Shown here: positions 36,052 through 44,800 of the stretch, piece by piece
Position numbering within the stretch: the stretch's first letter is position 1
Layout: every line of letters begins with the position of its first letter
Source: an uncultured Flavonifractor sp.
Lineage (GTDB): Bacteria > Bacillota > Clostridia > Oscillospirales > Oscillospiraceae
Length of the DNA stretch: 57,172 nt
Direction: 5' to 3'
Assembly (NCBI GenBank): GCA_944383135.1
Contig: CALWOL010000031.1
Span: 1 to 57,172 of the forward strand
Translations under genes and position numbers: made by a program
The notes under the pieces: generated by a model
What the model saw: only the letters and a program-made list of their open reading frames with translations
Told to the model about the DNA's origin: nothing
Database searches by the model: none

Positions 36052-37326
36052 TTACTCAAACCGCACGCGGATGGAATTGGCGTGGGCGGTGAGCTTTTCG
36101 CTCTCGGCCAGGGCAATAATCTGGTCCTTGATGGGGGCCAGGCTGGCCTGGTCATACTGGATGACGCTCATGGTCTTGAGGAAGCTGTCCACGCTGAGGG
36201 GGGAGAAGAAGCGGGCGGTGCCGCTGGTGGGCAGCACGTGGTCCGGTCCGGCCAGATAGTCCCCCAGGGGCTCCGGAGACCAGGCCCCCAGGAACACCGC
36301 CCCGGCGTTCCGGATGGCGGGCAGCAGGGCCCGGGGGTCCCGGGTGACAATCTCCAGGTGCTCCGGGGCAATCTCATTGGCCAGGGCGGCGCAGTCGTCC
36401 AGGCTGTGGCACACAATGGCGCAGCCGAAGTCCCGGAGGGAGCATTCCATGATTTCCGAGCGGCTCAGATATCCGGTCTGGCGGAGGAGCTCGGCGTCCA
36501 CCGCCCGGGCCAGCTCCAGGGAATCGGTGAGCAGTACCGCCGAGGCCAGCTTGTCGTGCTCGGCCTGGCTCAGCAGGTCGGCGGCCACAAATTTGGGGTT
36601 GGCCGCCCCGTCGGCGATGACCAGCACCTCGGAGGGGCCGGCCACCATGTCGATGTCCAGCTTGCCATAGGCCTGCCGCTTGGCGGCGGCCACAAAGGCG
36701 TTGCCGGGTCCCACCAGCTTATCCACCCGGGGAATGAAGCCCGCGCCGTAAGTGAGGGCGGCCACCGCCTGGGCCCCGCCCACGGCAATCACCCGGTCCA
36801 CCCCGGCAATTTTGGCGGCGGCCAGCACCGCGTCGTTCAGGTTTTCCGTGGGGGGCGTCACCATGACAATCTCCTCCACCCCGGCCACCTTGGCGGGCAC
36901 CGCGTTCATCAGCACGCTGCTGGGGTAGGCGGCGGTGCCGCCGGGGACATAGATGCCCACCCGGGTCAGGCCCCGGACCACCCGGCCCACCACTCCCCCG
37001 TCGGGGGAGGTCCACTCCAGGGTGTGGGTGAGCAGCTTCTCGTTATAATCCCGGATGTTGGCCGCCGCCCGCTCCAGGGCGGCAATCAGCTCCCGCGGAC
37101 AGCGGGCATGGGCCGCCTCCAGCTCCGCCGGGGAAATCTCCCTGGGCTCGGCTTTGTCAAAGCGGAGGGAATATTCCCGCACCGCCTCGTAGCCCCGCCG
37201 CTTCACGGTCTCCATGATTTCCGCCGCCGCGGCGTCAATGGCCTGGTTGGCCTGGGCGGCCCTGGCCCGCATAGCGCGGATGACCGCGCCTTCGGCGGCG
37301 CCGTCGGCTGTTACAATCTGTATCAT
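36052..37326 (-). CDS. hisD: Histidinol dehydrogenase
   Basis: HisD oxidises histidinol to histidine in two NAD-dependent, Zn-assisted steps. The 424-residue protein has YVPGGTAAYPSSVLMNAVPAKVAGV (NAD region), IAVGGAQAVAAL, DMVAGPSEVLVIAD, SQAEHDKLASAVL with the Zn/His residues and the DHVLPTSGTARF motif. Its start overlaps the hisG end (ATGA). Confidence 0.97.
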   Translation of the reverse strand: MIQIVTADGAAEGAVIRAMRARAAQANQAIDAAAAEIMETVKRRGYEAVREYSLRFDKAEPREISPAELEAAHARCPRELIAALERAAANIRDYNEKLLTHTLEWTSPDGGVVGRVVRGLTRVGIYVPGGTAAYPSSVLMNAVPAKVAGVEEIVMVTPPTENLNDAVLAAAKIAGVDRVIAVGGAQAVAALTYGAGFIPRVDKLVGPGNAFVAAAKRQAYGKLDIDMVAGPSEVLVIADGAANPKFVAADLLSQAEHDKLASAVLLTDSLELARAVDAELLRQTGYLSRSEIMECSLRDFGCAIVCHSLDDCAALANEIAPEHLEIVTRDPRALLPAIRNAGAVFLGAWSPEPLGDYLAGPDHVLPTSGTARFFSPLSVDSFLKTMSVIQYDQASLAPIKDQIIALAESEKLTAHANSIRVRFE

Positions 37327-37964
37327 TTCCGCTTCTCCAATTCTCCCTCGCAGCGGGCGATAAAGTCTGCGATTTGCTCTTTATACAGCTTCATGCTGGC
37401 GGTATTGACAATGAGCCGGGCGGACACCGGCGCCACATCCTCAATGGGCACCAGCCCGTTGGCCTTCAGGGTGGCCCCGGTCTCCACAATATCCACGATG
37501 GCGTCGGTGAGCTCCAGAATGGGGGCCAGCTCCACGCTGCCCTCAATTTTGATGATGTCCACATCCATGCCCTTCTTGGCAAAAAAGGCGCGGGTCACCT
37601 CGGGGTATTTGGAGGCAATGCGCCGGGTCTTGTAGGTACCGTAAAAGTCGCTGCTCTGCTTGACGGCCAGGGCAAAGCGGCACTTGCCGAAGCCCAGATC
37701 CAGCACCTCGTAGAAGGAGCCCCCCTTTTCCAGGATGGTGTCCTTTCCCACGATGCCCAAATCGCATACCCCGTGCTCCACGTAGGTGATGACGTCGGGG
37801 GCCTTGGCCAGCACCGCGTCCAGCGGGTAGTTGGGCAGGCTGTGGACCAGCCGCCGGCCCGGGTCCCGGATGGGCGTGCAGTCCAGCCCCGCCCCCTCGA
37901 AGAGCTCCACGCTCTTGTCCAGCAGACGGCCCTTGGTAATGGCGATTTTCAGGCGCTCAGTCAT
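37323..37964 (-). CDS. hisG: ATP phosphoribosyltransferase catalytic subunit (short form)
   Basis: HisG condenses ATP and PRPP, the first histidine step and its control point. At 213 residues it is the short form that lacks the C-terminal regulatory domain and needs HisZ, which is directly upstream. Motifs: IAITKGRLLDKS, DLGIVGKDTI, and the PRPP loop DIVETGATLKANGL. Four-base overlaps join it to hisZ and hisD. Confidence 0.97.
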   Translation of the reverse strand: MTERLKIAITKGRLLDKSVELFEGAGLDCTPIRDPGRRLVHSLPNYPLDAVLAKAPDVITYVEHGVCDLGIVGKDTILEKGGSFYEVLDLGFGKCRFALAVKQSSDFYGTYKTRRIASKYPEVTRAFFAKKGMDVDIIKIEGSVELAPILELTDAIVDIVETGATLKANGLVPIEDVAPVSARLIVNTASMKLYKEQIADFIARCEGELEKRK

Positions 37965-39130
37965 ACCCGCACCGTCCTTTCTCCGTCCTTGTCAAAGACC
38001 AGCACGGTCTCCGCCCCCTTGTCCCGGGCCAGGTTCAGGCTGGACTCCAGGGTGCGGCAGGGGGAGAGCTCACTGGTGCCGGCGGGCCGGCCGTCCACCG
38101 CCTCCAGTGCCTGGGCCAGATAGCCCGGCTCGTAGTGGACCACCGTGCGCAGCACCGGGGGCGCAATCTCCGGCAGGGTGCGGGCCACCGCGTCCACATC
38201 CACCGCAAAGCCGGTGGCCTGGGCCTCCCGGCCGAATACCCCCACCAGGTTGTCGTACCGGCCGCCGGACAGCACGGCGTCTCCCGCGCCCTCCACATAG
38301 CCCCGGAACACCACGCCGGTATAGTAGTCAATCTGGTGGACCATGCCCAAATCAAACCGGACATAGGCCCCATAGCCCGCGGCGGAAAGCTCGTCATACA
38401 GCTGGGAGAGATAATCCACCGCCGGGGTCTTCCCCGCCAGACGCTCCGCCTGGGAGAGCACCTCCACCCCGCCGAAGAGGCGGCTGAGCTGCTTCAGGGC
38501 GGCGCAGGCCGGGTTGCCCCGGTGAGGCTCCAGAAAATCATTGAGGGCGGCGAAGTTCTTCCCCTCAATGAGAGCGCGCATCTCCTCCACCGCATCCTCC
38601 CCCAGCTCCAGCCGGCCGGCCAGCTCCCGGAAGTAACCGGCGTGACCCAGCTCCACATGGAAGCGGGCGGCGCCGCAGCTGCGCAGGGCGTCAATGGCGG
38701 TGACGATGATCTCCACATCCGCCTTCTTCCCCTTGGCCCCAATGAGCTCCACCCCGCACTGGGGCAGCTCCCGGCTGCCGCCGTTGTGGGCGGGATTGGC
38801 GCGGTACACCGTCTGCTCATAGTACAGCCGCTGGGGCAGGGGCACCGCCTTCAGCTTGGTGGCCGCCACCCGGGCAATGGGGGTGGTGGAGTCGGGCCGC
38901 ATGACGCAGAACTTCCCGCTGGGGTCCCACACCTTAATCATCCGCTCCTGCGGGATGGCGCTGCCCGACAGGGCAAACAGGTCATAAAATTCCGTCTCCG
39001 GCGTGGAGACCTCCAGAAATCCCCGCTGCCGGAACAGCCGGGTCAGCCGGGCCTGCACCTGGCGGCGCTCCTGACACTCGGCAAACAGCCGGTCCCGGGT
39101 GCCCTCCGGGGTGTTGATGCTCATGTTCAC
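37961..39130 (-). CDS. hisZ: ATP phosphoribosyltransferase regulatory subunit HisZ
   Basis: HisZ is a catalytically dead histidyl-tRNA-synthetase paralogue that pairs with short HisG and mediates histidine feedback. Class II synthetase motif 2 (LPQRLYYEQTVYRANPAHNGGSRE) and a motif 3-like region (FAVDVDAVARTL) are seen, with no anticodon-binding domain. GTG 39130 is chosen because GAGGGG lies 8 bases upstream; ATG 39124 is a near alternative, differing by two codons. First gene of the operon. Confidence 0.94.
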   Translation of the reverse strand: MNMSINTPEGTRDRLFAECQERRQVQARLTRLFRQRGFLEVSTPETEFYDLFALSGSAIPQERMIKVWDPSGKFCVMRPDSTTPIARVAATKLKAVPLPQRLYYEQTVYRANPAHNGGSRELPQCGVELIGAKGKKADVEIIVTAIDALRSCGAARFHVELGHAGYFRELAGRLELGEDAVEEMRALIEGKNFAALNDFLEPHRGNPACAALKQLSRLFGGVEVLSQAERLAGKTPAVDYLSQLYDELSAAGYGAYVRFDLGMVHQIDYYTGVVFRGYVEGAGDAVLSGGRYDNLVGVFGREAQATGFAVDVDAVARTLPEIAPPVLRTVVHYEPGYLAQALEAVDGRPAGTSELSPCRTLESSLNLARDKGAETVLVFDKDGERTVRV

Positions 39131-39167
39131 GGGCCTATCCCCCTCTGCTTTCACGCTTTACCACGCT

Positions 39168-39196
39168 ACTATACTATAACATCCATCTCTTGTCAA
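39168..39196 (-). promoter_or_regulatory. his operon promoter
   Basis: Minus strand: TTGACA (39191-39196), 17 bases, TATAGT (39168-39173). A second TATAGT overlaps the spacer (39173-39178). No T-box, attenuator or His-codon leader peptide was seen in the roughly 37 bases before hisZ. Confidence 0.88.
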
Positions 39197-39204
39197 GGGG
39201 AAAA

Positions 39205-39231
39205 CCGGGGCCGCGCTGTGCGCGGCCCCGG
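39205..39231 (-). terminator. Terminator of the SLH peptidase gene
   Basis: CCGGGGCCGCGC (39205-39216) mirrors GCGCGGCCCCGG (39220-39231), with TTTT after it on the minus strand. It ends only a few bases before the his promoter -35 box. Confidence 0.9.
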
Positions 39232-39240
39232 ACGTCAGGT

Positions 39241-41535
39241 TCACTGGACAAACAGGCGGAGTACCAGCGCGGACAGCTCGCCCCGGGTGATGGTGTCCTG
39301 GGGGGCCAGCAGCCCGCCAGGCTTGCCGGTGAGCAGTCCGCAGGCCGCCGCCCAGCCGGTCTCCTCCGCCGCCCAGCCGCTGACCTGGGCGCCGTCGGCA
39401 AAGCCGTCCAGCGCGTCGTCGTAGCCGCTGCTCGCCGCCAGCAGGCGGTACAGCGCCACGGCTATCTGCTCCCGGGTCACAAGCCCATCTGGGTCAAAGC
39501 GGACGCCGTCCACCCCTTCCACCACGCCGGTCTGGGCGGCCCACGCCACCGCGTCGGCGTACCAGGCGTCGGCGGGCACGTCGGCAAAGGCCGCCGCTTC
39601 ACCCTCCGCCTCGGGACTGTCCATCATGCGCCACAAAGCGGTGACCATCTGGGCGCGGGTCACGGGAGCGTCCGGCAGGAAGCTTCCGGAGCCGTCTCCC
39701 TCAAGCAGGCCGCAGGCGGCGCAGAAGTTGGCGCTGTCCCCAGCCCAGTGGTTTTCCAGATCAGGGAACGCGGGCAGGTCGCAGAGGTCCTGGTACAGAT
39801 AGTCCCGGATGCTCCTGCACAGGAGCTCCACCGTACCCTCCTGGAAGAAATCCGTCAGGCCGGCCTGGGCCACCGCCTCCTTGTAGCCGATGCAGTCCCC
39901 CAGCTTCACCATCCCCAGGTAGGCGTCGGCCGCAGCCGTAAAGTCGGTCTGGGCATCCAGGAAAAGCTCGAGAGAGGAGAGGGCTGAGGTGGCATAGCTC
40001 ATGTAATACATGGGCGACTCGAAGGTATGGTTGACCACCACCCAGGTGTCGGAAAAGTCGCCGCCATAGATCACCGGAACCCCATACTCCTCCGCCAGCC
40101 GGCCGGCCAGGGCGTTGAGTTCCTCCACCGTCAGATCCCCCTCGCTATAAATGGTGGTCTGGAACTCGTCGAACAGGCAGCCGGTGATGACGGAGGCCAG
40201 CATGTTATACAGCCCACGGCTCCGATAGGCGTCTCCGCCCTCCCCTGCCATCTCGTCGGCAAACCGCAGGTAGAGCATCTCCAGCATCTGGGAGTCCATT
40301 TCGGACACGTCGTAACACGTCGCCCCGACGTTGGGGCCGTCAGACAGGCAGAACTCGGCATAGTGGCCGAATTCATGGACCAGGGTGCTCACATCGTTGT
40401 AGCTGCCGCCGGGGCAGTTGAAAATCAGGGCGGAGCGATAGCTGGGAAGATCGGTGGTAAAGCCCACTTCCAGTTTGGTATCCAGCGGGGCGATGTCCAC
40501 CAGATGGCTCTCCCGCATGTACCGGTACAGATCCGCATACTCGCTGGATATCTCCTCCATATAGGGCTCCGCCAGGTCCAGCACCGCATCCTGAGTCAGG
40601 CCATACAGGGATTCCATCCGCTTGCTGGAGAAGCTGCTGTTCCAGGAGCTCACCGTAGCCAGTTCATTGTACAGCGGGGCAGCCCACGCCTTCACCTGGG
40701 CATAGAGCTGCCGGGCCTCCTCCAGGGTATAGTCCCGGCCGTACACCATCTCGTAGGCGTAGGCGGCGTAATTGTCATACCCCTTGCTCACGGCGTAGGC
40801 ATTGCGCACCTCGGTCATCTCCACCAGGATGGGGGCCGCGGCGGCGTTAAAGGCCTGGTTCAGCAGGTCCTGTACCTCGCCGGCCTGGTCAGCGGACAGG
40901 GTATCGTCCCCGTTCAGCTCCGCCTGGGTCCAGGTACGGTCTCCCCAGGTCACCGTGTAATCCACACCGCTGGCCACCCAGTAGTCGTTGATCAGCTCCC
41001 GCTCCTGGGACAGCAGCGCCAGCTGCTCCTGGGTGTCCGGAGTGTAGTAGGCCAGAAGGCTCTCCAGATCGGAGCCCAATTCCTCGGCCAACGCCGCTCC
41101 ATACGGGGACTGGAGCACCGTCTGGAGCGACTGCGTATAGCTGTTGGAGGTCTCCGTCAGCGCCTCGGACCAGGTCAGGTAGTCCTGGGTCACCTCATCC
41201 GTTGGGTCCCGGTAGTAGGCCACGCTGCACACCGTATATTCGGTATAGAACTGGTCCATGGCCTCCGTCAGCGCCCCAAACAGCGCCAGAATCTCCTCCG
41301 TCTCCCCTCCGCCGGCCATGGCCGCCTCCAGCGCCTCCTGGGCGGCATGGAGCGGGGCGGGGTCCGGCTCTCCATAGGTGAGGGCGGAAAAGTCCACCGG
41401 CTCCGGCCAGGCTTCAAAGAGGTCCGTCTCCCGGGCCAGGGCGGGGGTACTCAGCAGGGAGAGGGCCAGCAGCAGGGCCAGCAGCCTGGCGCCGGCGCGG
41501 GACAGCGTGGCGGGGCTGCACGTGTTCTTGTTCAT
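39241..41535 (-). CDS. Secreted M3-type metallopeptidase with C-terminal SLH repeats
   Basis: A 764-residue exported peptidase. The signal peptide is at about 12-35 (RLLALLLALSLLSTPALA). The catalytic domain resembles oligoendopeptidase F/M3: the zinc motif HEFGH lies in STLVHEFGHYAEF, and a downstream Glu in the VSEMDSQMLE helix is the likely third ligand. Three SLH repeats end the protein (e.g. FPDLENHWAGDSANFCAACGLLEGDG, FADVPADAWYADAVAW, and ITRGELSALVLRLF). M3 enzymes are mostly cytosolic; this one should sit on the cell wall. Start set by AGGAG 7 bases before ATG 41535. Confidence 0.9.
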   Translation of the reverse strand: MNKNTCSPATLSRAGARLLALLLALSLLSTPALARETDLFEAWPEPVDFSALTYGEPDPAPLHAAQEALEAAMAGGGETEEILALFGALTEAMDQFYTEYTVCSVAYYRDPTDEVTQDYLTWSEALTETSNSYTQSLQTVLQSPYGAALAEELGSDLESLLAYYTPDTQEQLALLSQERELINDYWVASGVDYTVTWGDRTWTQAELNGDDTLSADQAGEVQDLLNQAFNAAAAPILVEMTEVRNAYAVSKGYDNYAAYAYEMVYGRDYTLEEARQLYAQVKAWAAPLYNELATVSSWNSSFSSKRMESLYGLTQDAVLDLAEPYMEEISSEYADLYRYMRESHLVDIAPLDTKLEVGFTTDLPSYRSALIFNCPGGSYNDVSTLVHEFGHYAEFCLSDGPNVGATCYDVSEMDSQMLEMLYLRFADEMAGEGGDAYRSRGLYNMLASVITGCLFDEFQTTIYSEGDLTVEELNALAGRLAEEYGVPVIYGGDFSDTWVVVNHTFESPMYYMSYATSALSSLELFLDAQTDFTAAADAYLGMVKLGDCIGYKEAVAQAGLTDFFQEGTVELLCRSIRDYLYQDLCDLPAFPDLENHWAGDSANFCAACGLLEGDGSGSFLPDAPVTRAQMVTALWRMMDSPEAEGEAAAFADVPADAWYADAVAWAAQTGVVEGVDGVRFDPDGLVTREQIAVALYRLLAASSGYDDALDGFADGAQVSGWAAEETGWAAACGLLTGKPGGLLAPQDTITRGELSALVLRLFVQ

Positions 41536-41590
41536 CGTACTTCTCCTCTCTTCTTTTGGTTTCCGTCGATGGCTCTCTGCGGCGGGGAGG

Positions 41591-41644
41591 GTATGCCCTT
41601 TAAAACAGGCCGTCAAACAGAGTCATCTGGCTGGTGTCAGGCAT
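41591..41644. repeat. Distal copy of the polC 3' end (54 bases)
   Basis: Matches 41770-41823 at 51 of 54 positions. On the minus strand it still spells the PolC tail MPDTSQMTLFDGLF and ends in TAA, while the functional copy ends in TGA. It lies outside polC, between the four-hairpin insert and the peptidase gene start. Confidence 0.93.
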
Positions 41645-41769
41645 CTCCCAAAGGACAGCGTCCTTTGGGAACCCCGTTTCACTCCATCTGCGGGGCGAAG
41701 TCAATTCGCCCCGCATCGAGGTTTTGCCTCCGGCAAAACGCTCGGACGCCGCTGACGCGGCGGTGGACG
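41645..41769. other. 125-base insert of four consecutive hairpins between the two polC tail copies
   Basis: Perfect stems: TCCCAAAGGA/TCCTTTGGGA (41646-41670), GCGGGGCGAA/TTCGCCCCGC (41690-41714), GTTTTGCC/GGCAAAAC (41721-41739) and CGCCGC/GCGGCG (41747-41762). No reading frame and no T-run is present. It could be a small mobile repeat or the scar of an excised element. It may also act as the 3' end structure of the polC operon. Confidence 0.75.
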
Positions 41770-41823
41770 GCATGCCCTTCAGAACAGGCCGTCAAACAGA
41801 GTCATCTGGCTGGTGTCAGGCAT
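41770..41823. repeat. Functional copy of the polC 3' end (54 bases)
   Basis: The copy that is joined to the polC reading frame and holds its stop at 41779-41781. Direct-repeat partner of 41591-41644. Confidence 0.93.
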
Positions 41824-44800
41824 GCCGTCCAGGGCGCCCACAGCCTTGAGCTGCTCGATGTGGGTTTTGGACACCTTGGGACAGGCGGCGGAGAATTCCT
41901 CGATGGAAATAAACCGCTTGCCCTGGCGCTGCTCCAGGATGGACCAGGCGGCGGTCTCTCCCAGGCCGGGGATGGAGGTAAAGGGGGGCAGCAGGGTGCC
42001 CTGTTTCATGTCCGGCAGGAAATTGACCGCGTGGGAGCGGTACAAATCCATGGGCGCGAAGGTGAAGCCCCGGAGATAGAATTCGTACACCACCTCCAGG
42101 GTGACCAGCATGTCCTCCTCCACCGGGGTGGGCTTTTCCTTGGCCTCAATTTCCCGCATCTTGGCCTTGCACACATCCATGCCCATACACATGCACGTGG
42201 CGTCCAGCGCCTTGGCCCGGATGGAGAAGAAGGCGGCGTAGAAGGCCAGGGGGTGGTGCACCTTGAACCAGGCAATGCGGAAGGCCATCATCACGTAGGA
42301 CACCGCGTGGGACTTGGGGAACAGATATTTGATCTTTTTGCAGGAGCCGATGTACCAGTCGGGCACGCCGGCGGCCTTCATTTCCTCCTCCGCCCCGTCG
42401 GGCAGGCCTCTCCCCTTCCGCACCGCCTCCATAATTGTAAAGGAGCGCTTTTCCGGCATCCCGCAGGAGATGAGGAAGATCATAATGTCGTCCCGGCAGC
42501 CGATGGCCTGGCCCACGGGGATCCCCTGGTCCACCACCAGGTCCCGGGCGTTGCCCAGCCACACGTCGGTGCCGTGGGAGAAGCCGGACAGCCGCAGCAG
42601 GATGTCAAACTGGTGGGGCTGGGTATCCATCAGCATACCCCGGGTAAACTTGGTGTTGAACTCGGGGATGGCCACCGCCCCGGTGGGGCCCAGGATGGGG
42701 TCGTTCTCAAAGCCCAGCACCTTGGAGGAGGTGAAGATGCTCATGGTATCCTTGTCGTCCAGGGGAATCTTCTGGGGGTCCACTCCGGTCAAATCCTGGA
42801 GCATGCGAATCATGGTGGGGTCATCGTGACCCAGCATGTCCAGCTTCAGCAGGTTGGACTCCATGGAGTGGTATTCAAAGTGGGTGGTGATGATGTCGCT
42901 GTTGGGGTCGTCGGCGGGGTGCTGCACCGGGCAGAAGTCGTAAATCTCCCGGTTCTGGGGAATGACCACCATGCCGCCGGGGTGCTGGCCGGTGGTGCGC
43001 TTGACGCCGCTGCACCCCAGGGACAGGCGGTTTTCCTCCGCCCGGGTGCCGGAAAGGCTGTGCTCGTCCAGATAGTGCTTCACATAGCCGTAGGCAATCT
43101 TGTCCTTCACCGTGCCGATGGTGCCCGCCCGGAACACATGGCTCTGGCCGAACAATTCAAAGGTATACCGGTGGGCGTTGGCCTGGTACTCGCCTGAGAA
43201 GTTCAGGTCAATGTCCGGCACCTTATCGCCGCCGAAGCCCAGGAAGGTCTCAAAGGGGATGTTGAAGCCGTCCTTCTCGTAGGGCGTGCCGCACACCGGG
43301 CAGGCGGCGTCGGGCATGTCCGCCCCGCAGCCGATGCCCAGCTCCTTGGCCGCCTCAAAGTCGGAGTGCTTGCACTTGGGGCAGCGGTAGTGGGGCGGCA
43401 GGGAATTGACCTCGGTGATGCCCGACATAAAGGCCACCAGGGAGGAGCCCACCGAGCCCCGGGAGCCCACCAGATAGCCGTGGTCCAGGGAATCCTGCAC
43501 CAGCTTCTGGGCGGACATATAGATGACGTCGTACTTACATTTGATAATATCCCCCAGCTCGGCATTGATCCGGTCCACCACAATCCGGGGGGGCTCCTCA
43601 CCGTAGAGGGCGTGGGCCTTGTCCCACACCAGCCGGGTCAGCTCCTGGGCGGAATTCTCAATCTTGGGAGCAAACAGGCCCTGGGGCAGGGGCACCACAT
43701 CCTCGCACCAGTCGGCCACCAGGTTGGTGTTGCGCACCACCACCTCGTAGGCCTTCTCCTCCCCCAGGTAGGCAAACTCCTCCAGCATCTCGCCGGTGGT
43801 CTTGAAGTAGAGGGGCAGCGGGGAGTCGGCGTCCTCAAAGCCCTTGGAGGCCAGCAGGATGTGCCGGTAGATTTCATCCTCCGGGTCCAGGAAATGGACG
43901 TCCCCCGTGGCGCACACCGGCTTGTCCAGCGCCTCACCCAAGGCCACCACCGTGCGGTTGAAGTCCCGCAGCTCCTCCTCGCTGTGCACCATGCCCTTGC
44001 GGAGCATGAAGGCGTTGTTGCACAGGGGCTGGATTTCCAGAAAATCGTACCAGGAGGCGATGCGCTTGAGCTCCTTGAAATCCCTCCGGCGAACGATGGC
44101 CTGGAAGAGCTCCCCCGCCTCGCAGGCCGAGCCGATGATCAGGCCCTCCCGGTGCTGGTCAATGAGGCTCTTGGGCATAATGGGATAGCGCTTGAAGTGG
44201 TCCAGATAGGACGCGGAAATGAGCTGGTACAGGTTGCGCAGGCCCAGCTGATTCTTGGCCAGCACGATGAGGTGCTTGGGCTGCCGCTTGGCCTTGCCTC
44301 CGGCGCGGAGCTTCCGCATGGCGGGGTTGATCTGCTGGAGGGTGTGCACCCCCTGGTCCCGCAGCATGTCGAAAAAGGGGATCAGCATATAGCCCACCGT
44401 GGCCGCGTCGTCATAGGCCCGGTGGTGGTTGAAGGCGGGCAGATTCAAGTGCGCGGCCACAAGGTCCAGCTTGTACTTGCCCAGATCGGGCAGCAGGTTC
44501 TGGGCCAGAATCAGGCTGTCGATATAGGTATTCTCAAAACTCCGGCCCATCCTGCGGCAGCCGGCGGCAATAAAGCCGATATCAAACTCCGCGTTGTGGG
44601 CGGCCAGGGGCCGGTCTCCCGCAAAGTCCAGAAAGGCGCGGATGGCCTCCGCCTGGGAGGGTGCCCCCTCCAGCATCTGGTCGGTAATACCGGTGAGCTC
44701 GGTAATCTCCCGGCTCAGGGGCCGCTCCGGGTCGGCAAAGGTGGAGAACTGCTCCACCACCTCTCCCCTCCGCAGCACCACCGCACCGATTTCGGTAATC

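Noticed and set aside
41591..41823. CRISPR array or REP cluster
   Set aside because: Only two direct repeats that come from polC coding sequence; the hairpins differ from each other.
40027..43197. 1056-residue plus-strand open frame across the peptidase and polC genes
   Set aside because: It lies opposite two well-recognised genes, spans their intergenic repeat and has no family motifs.
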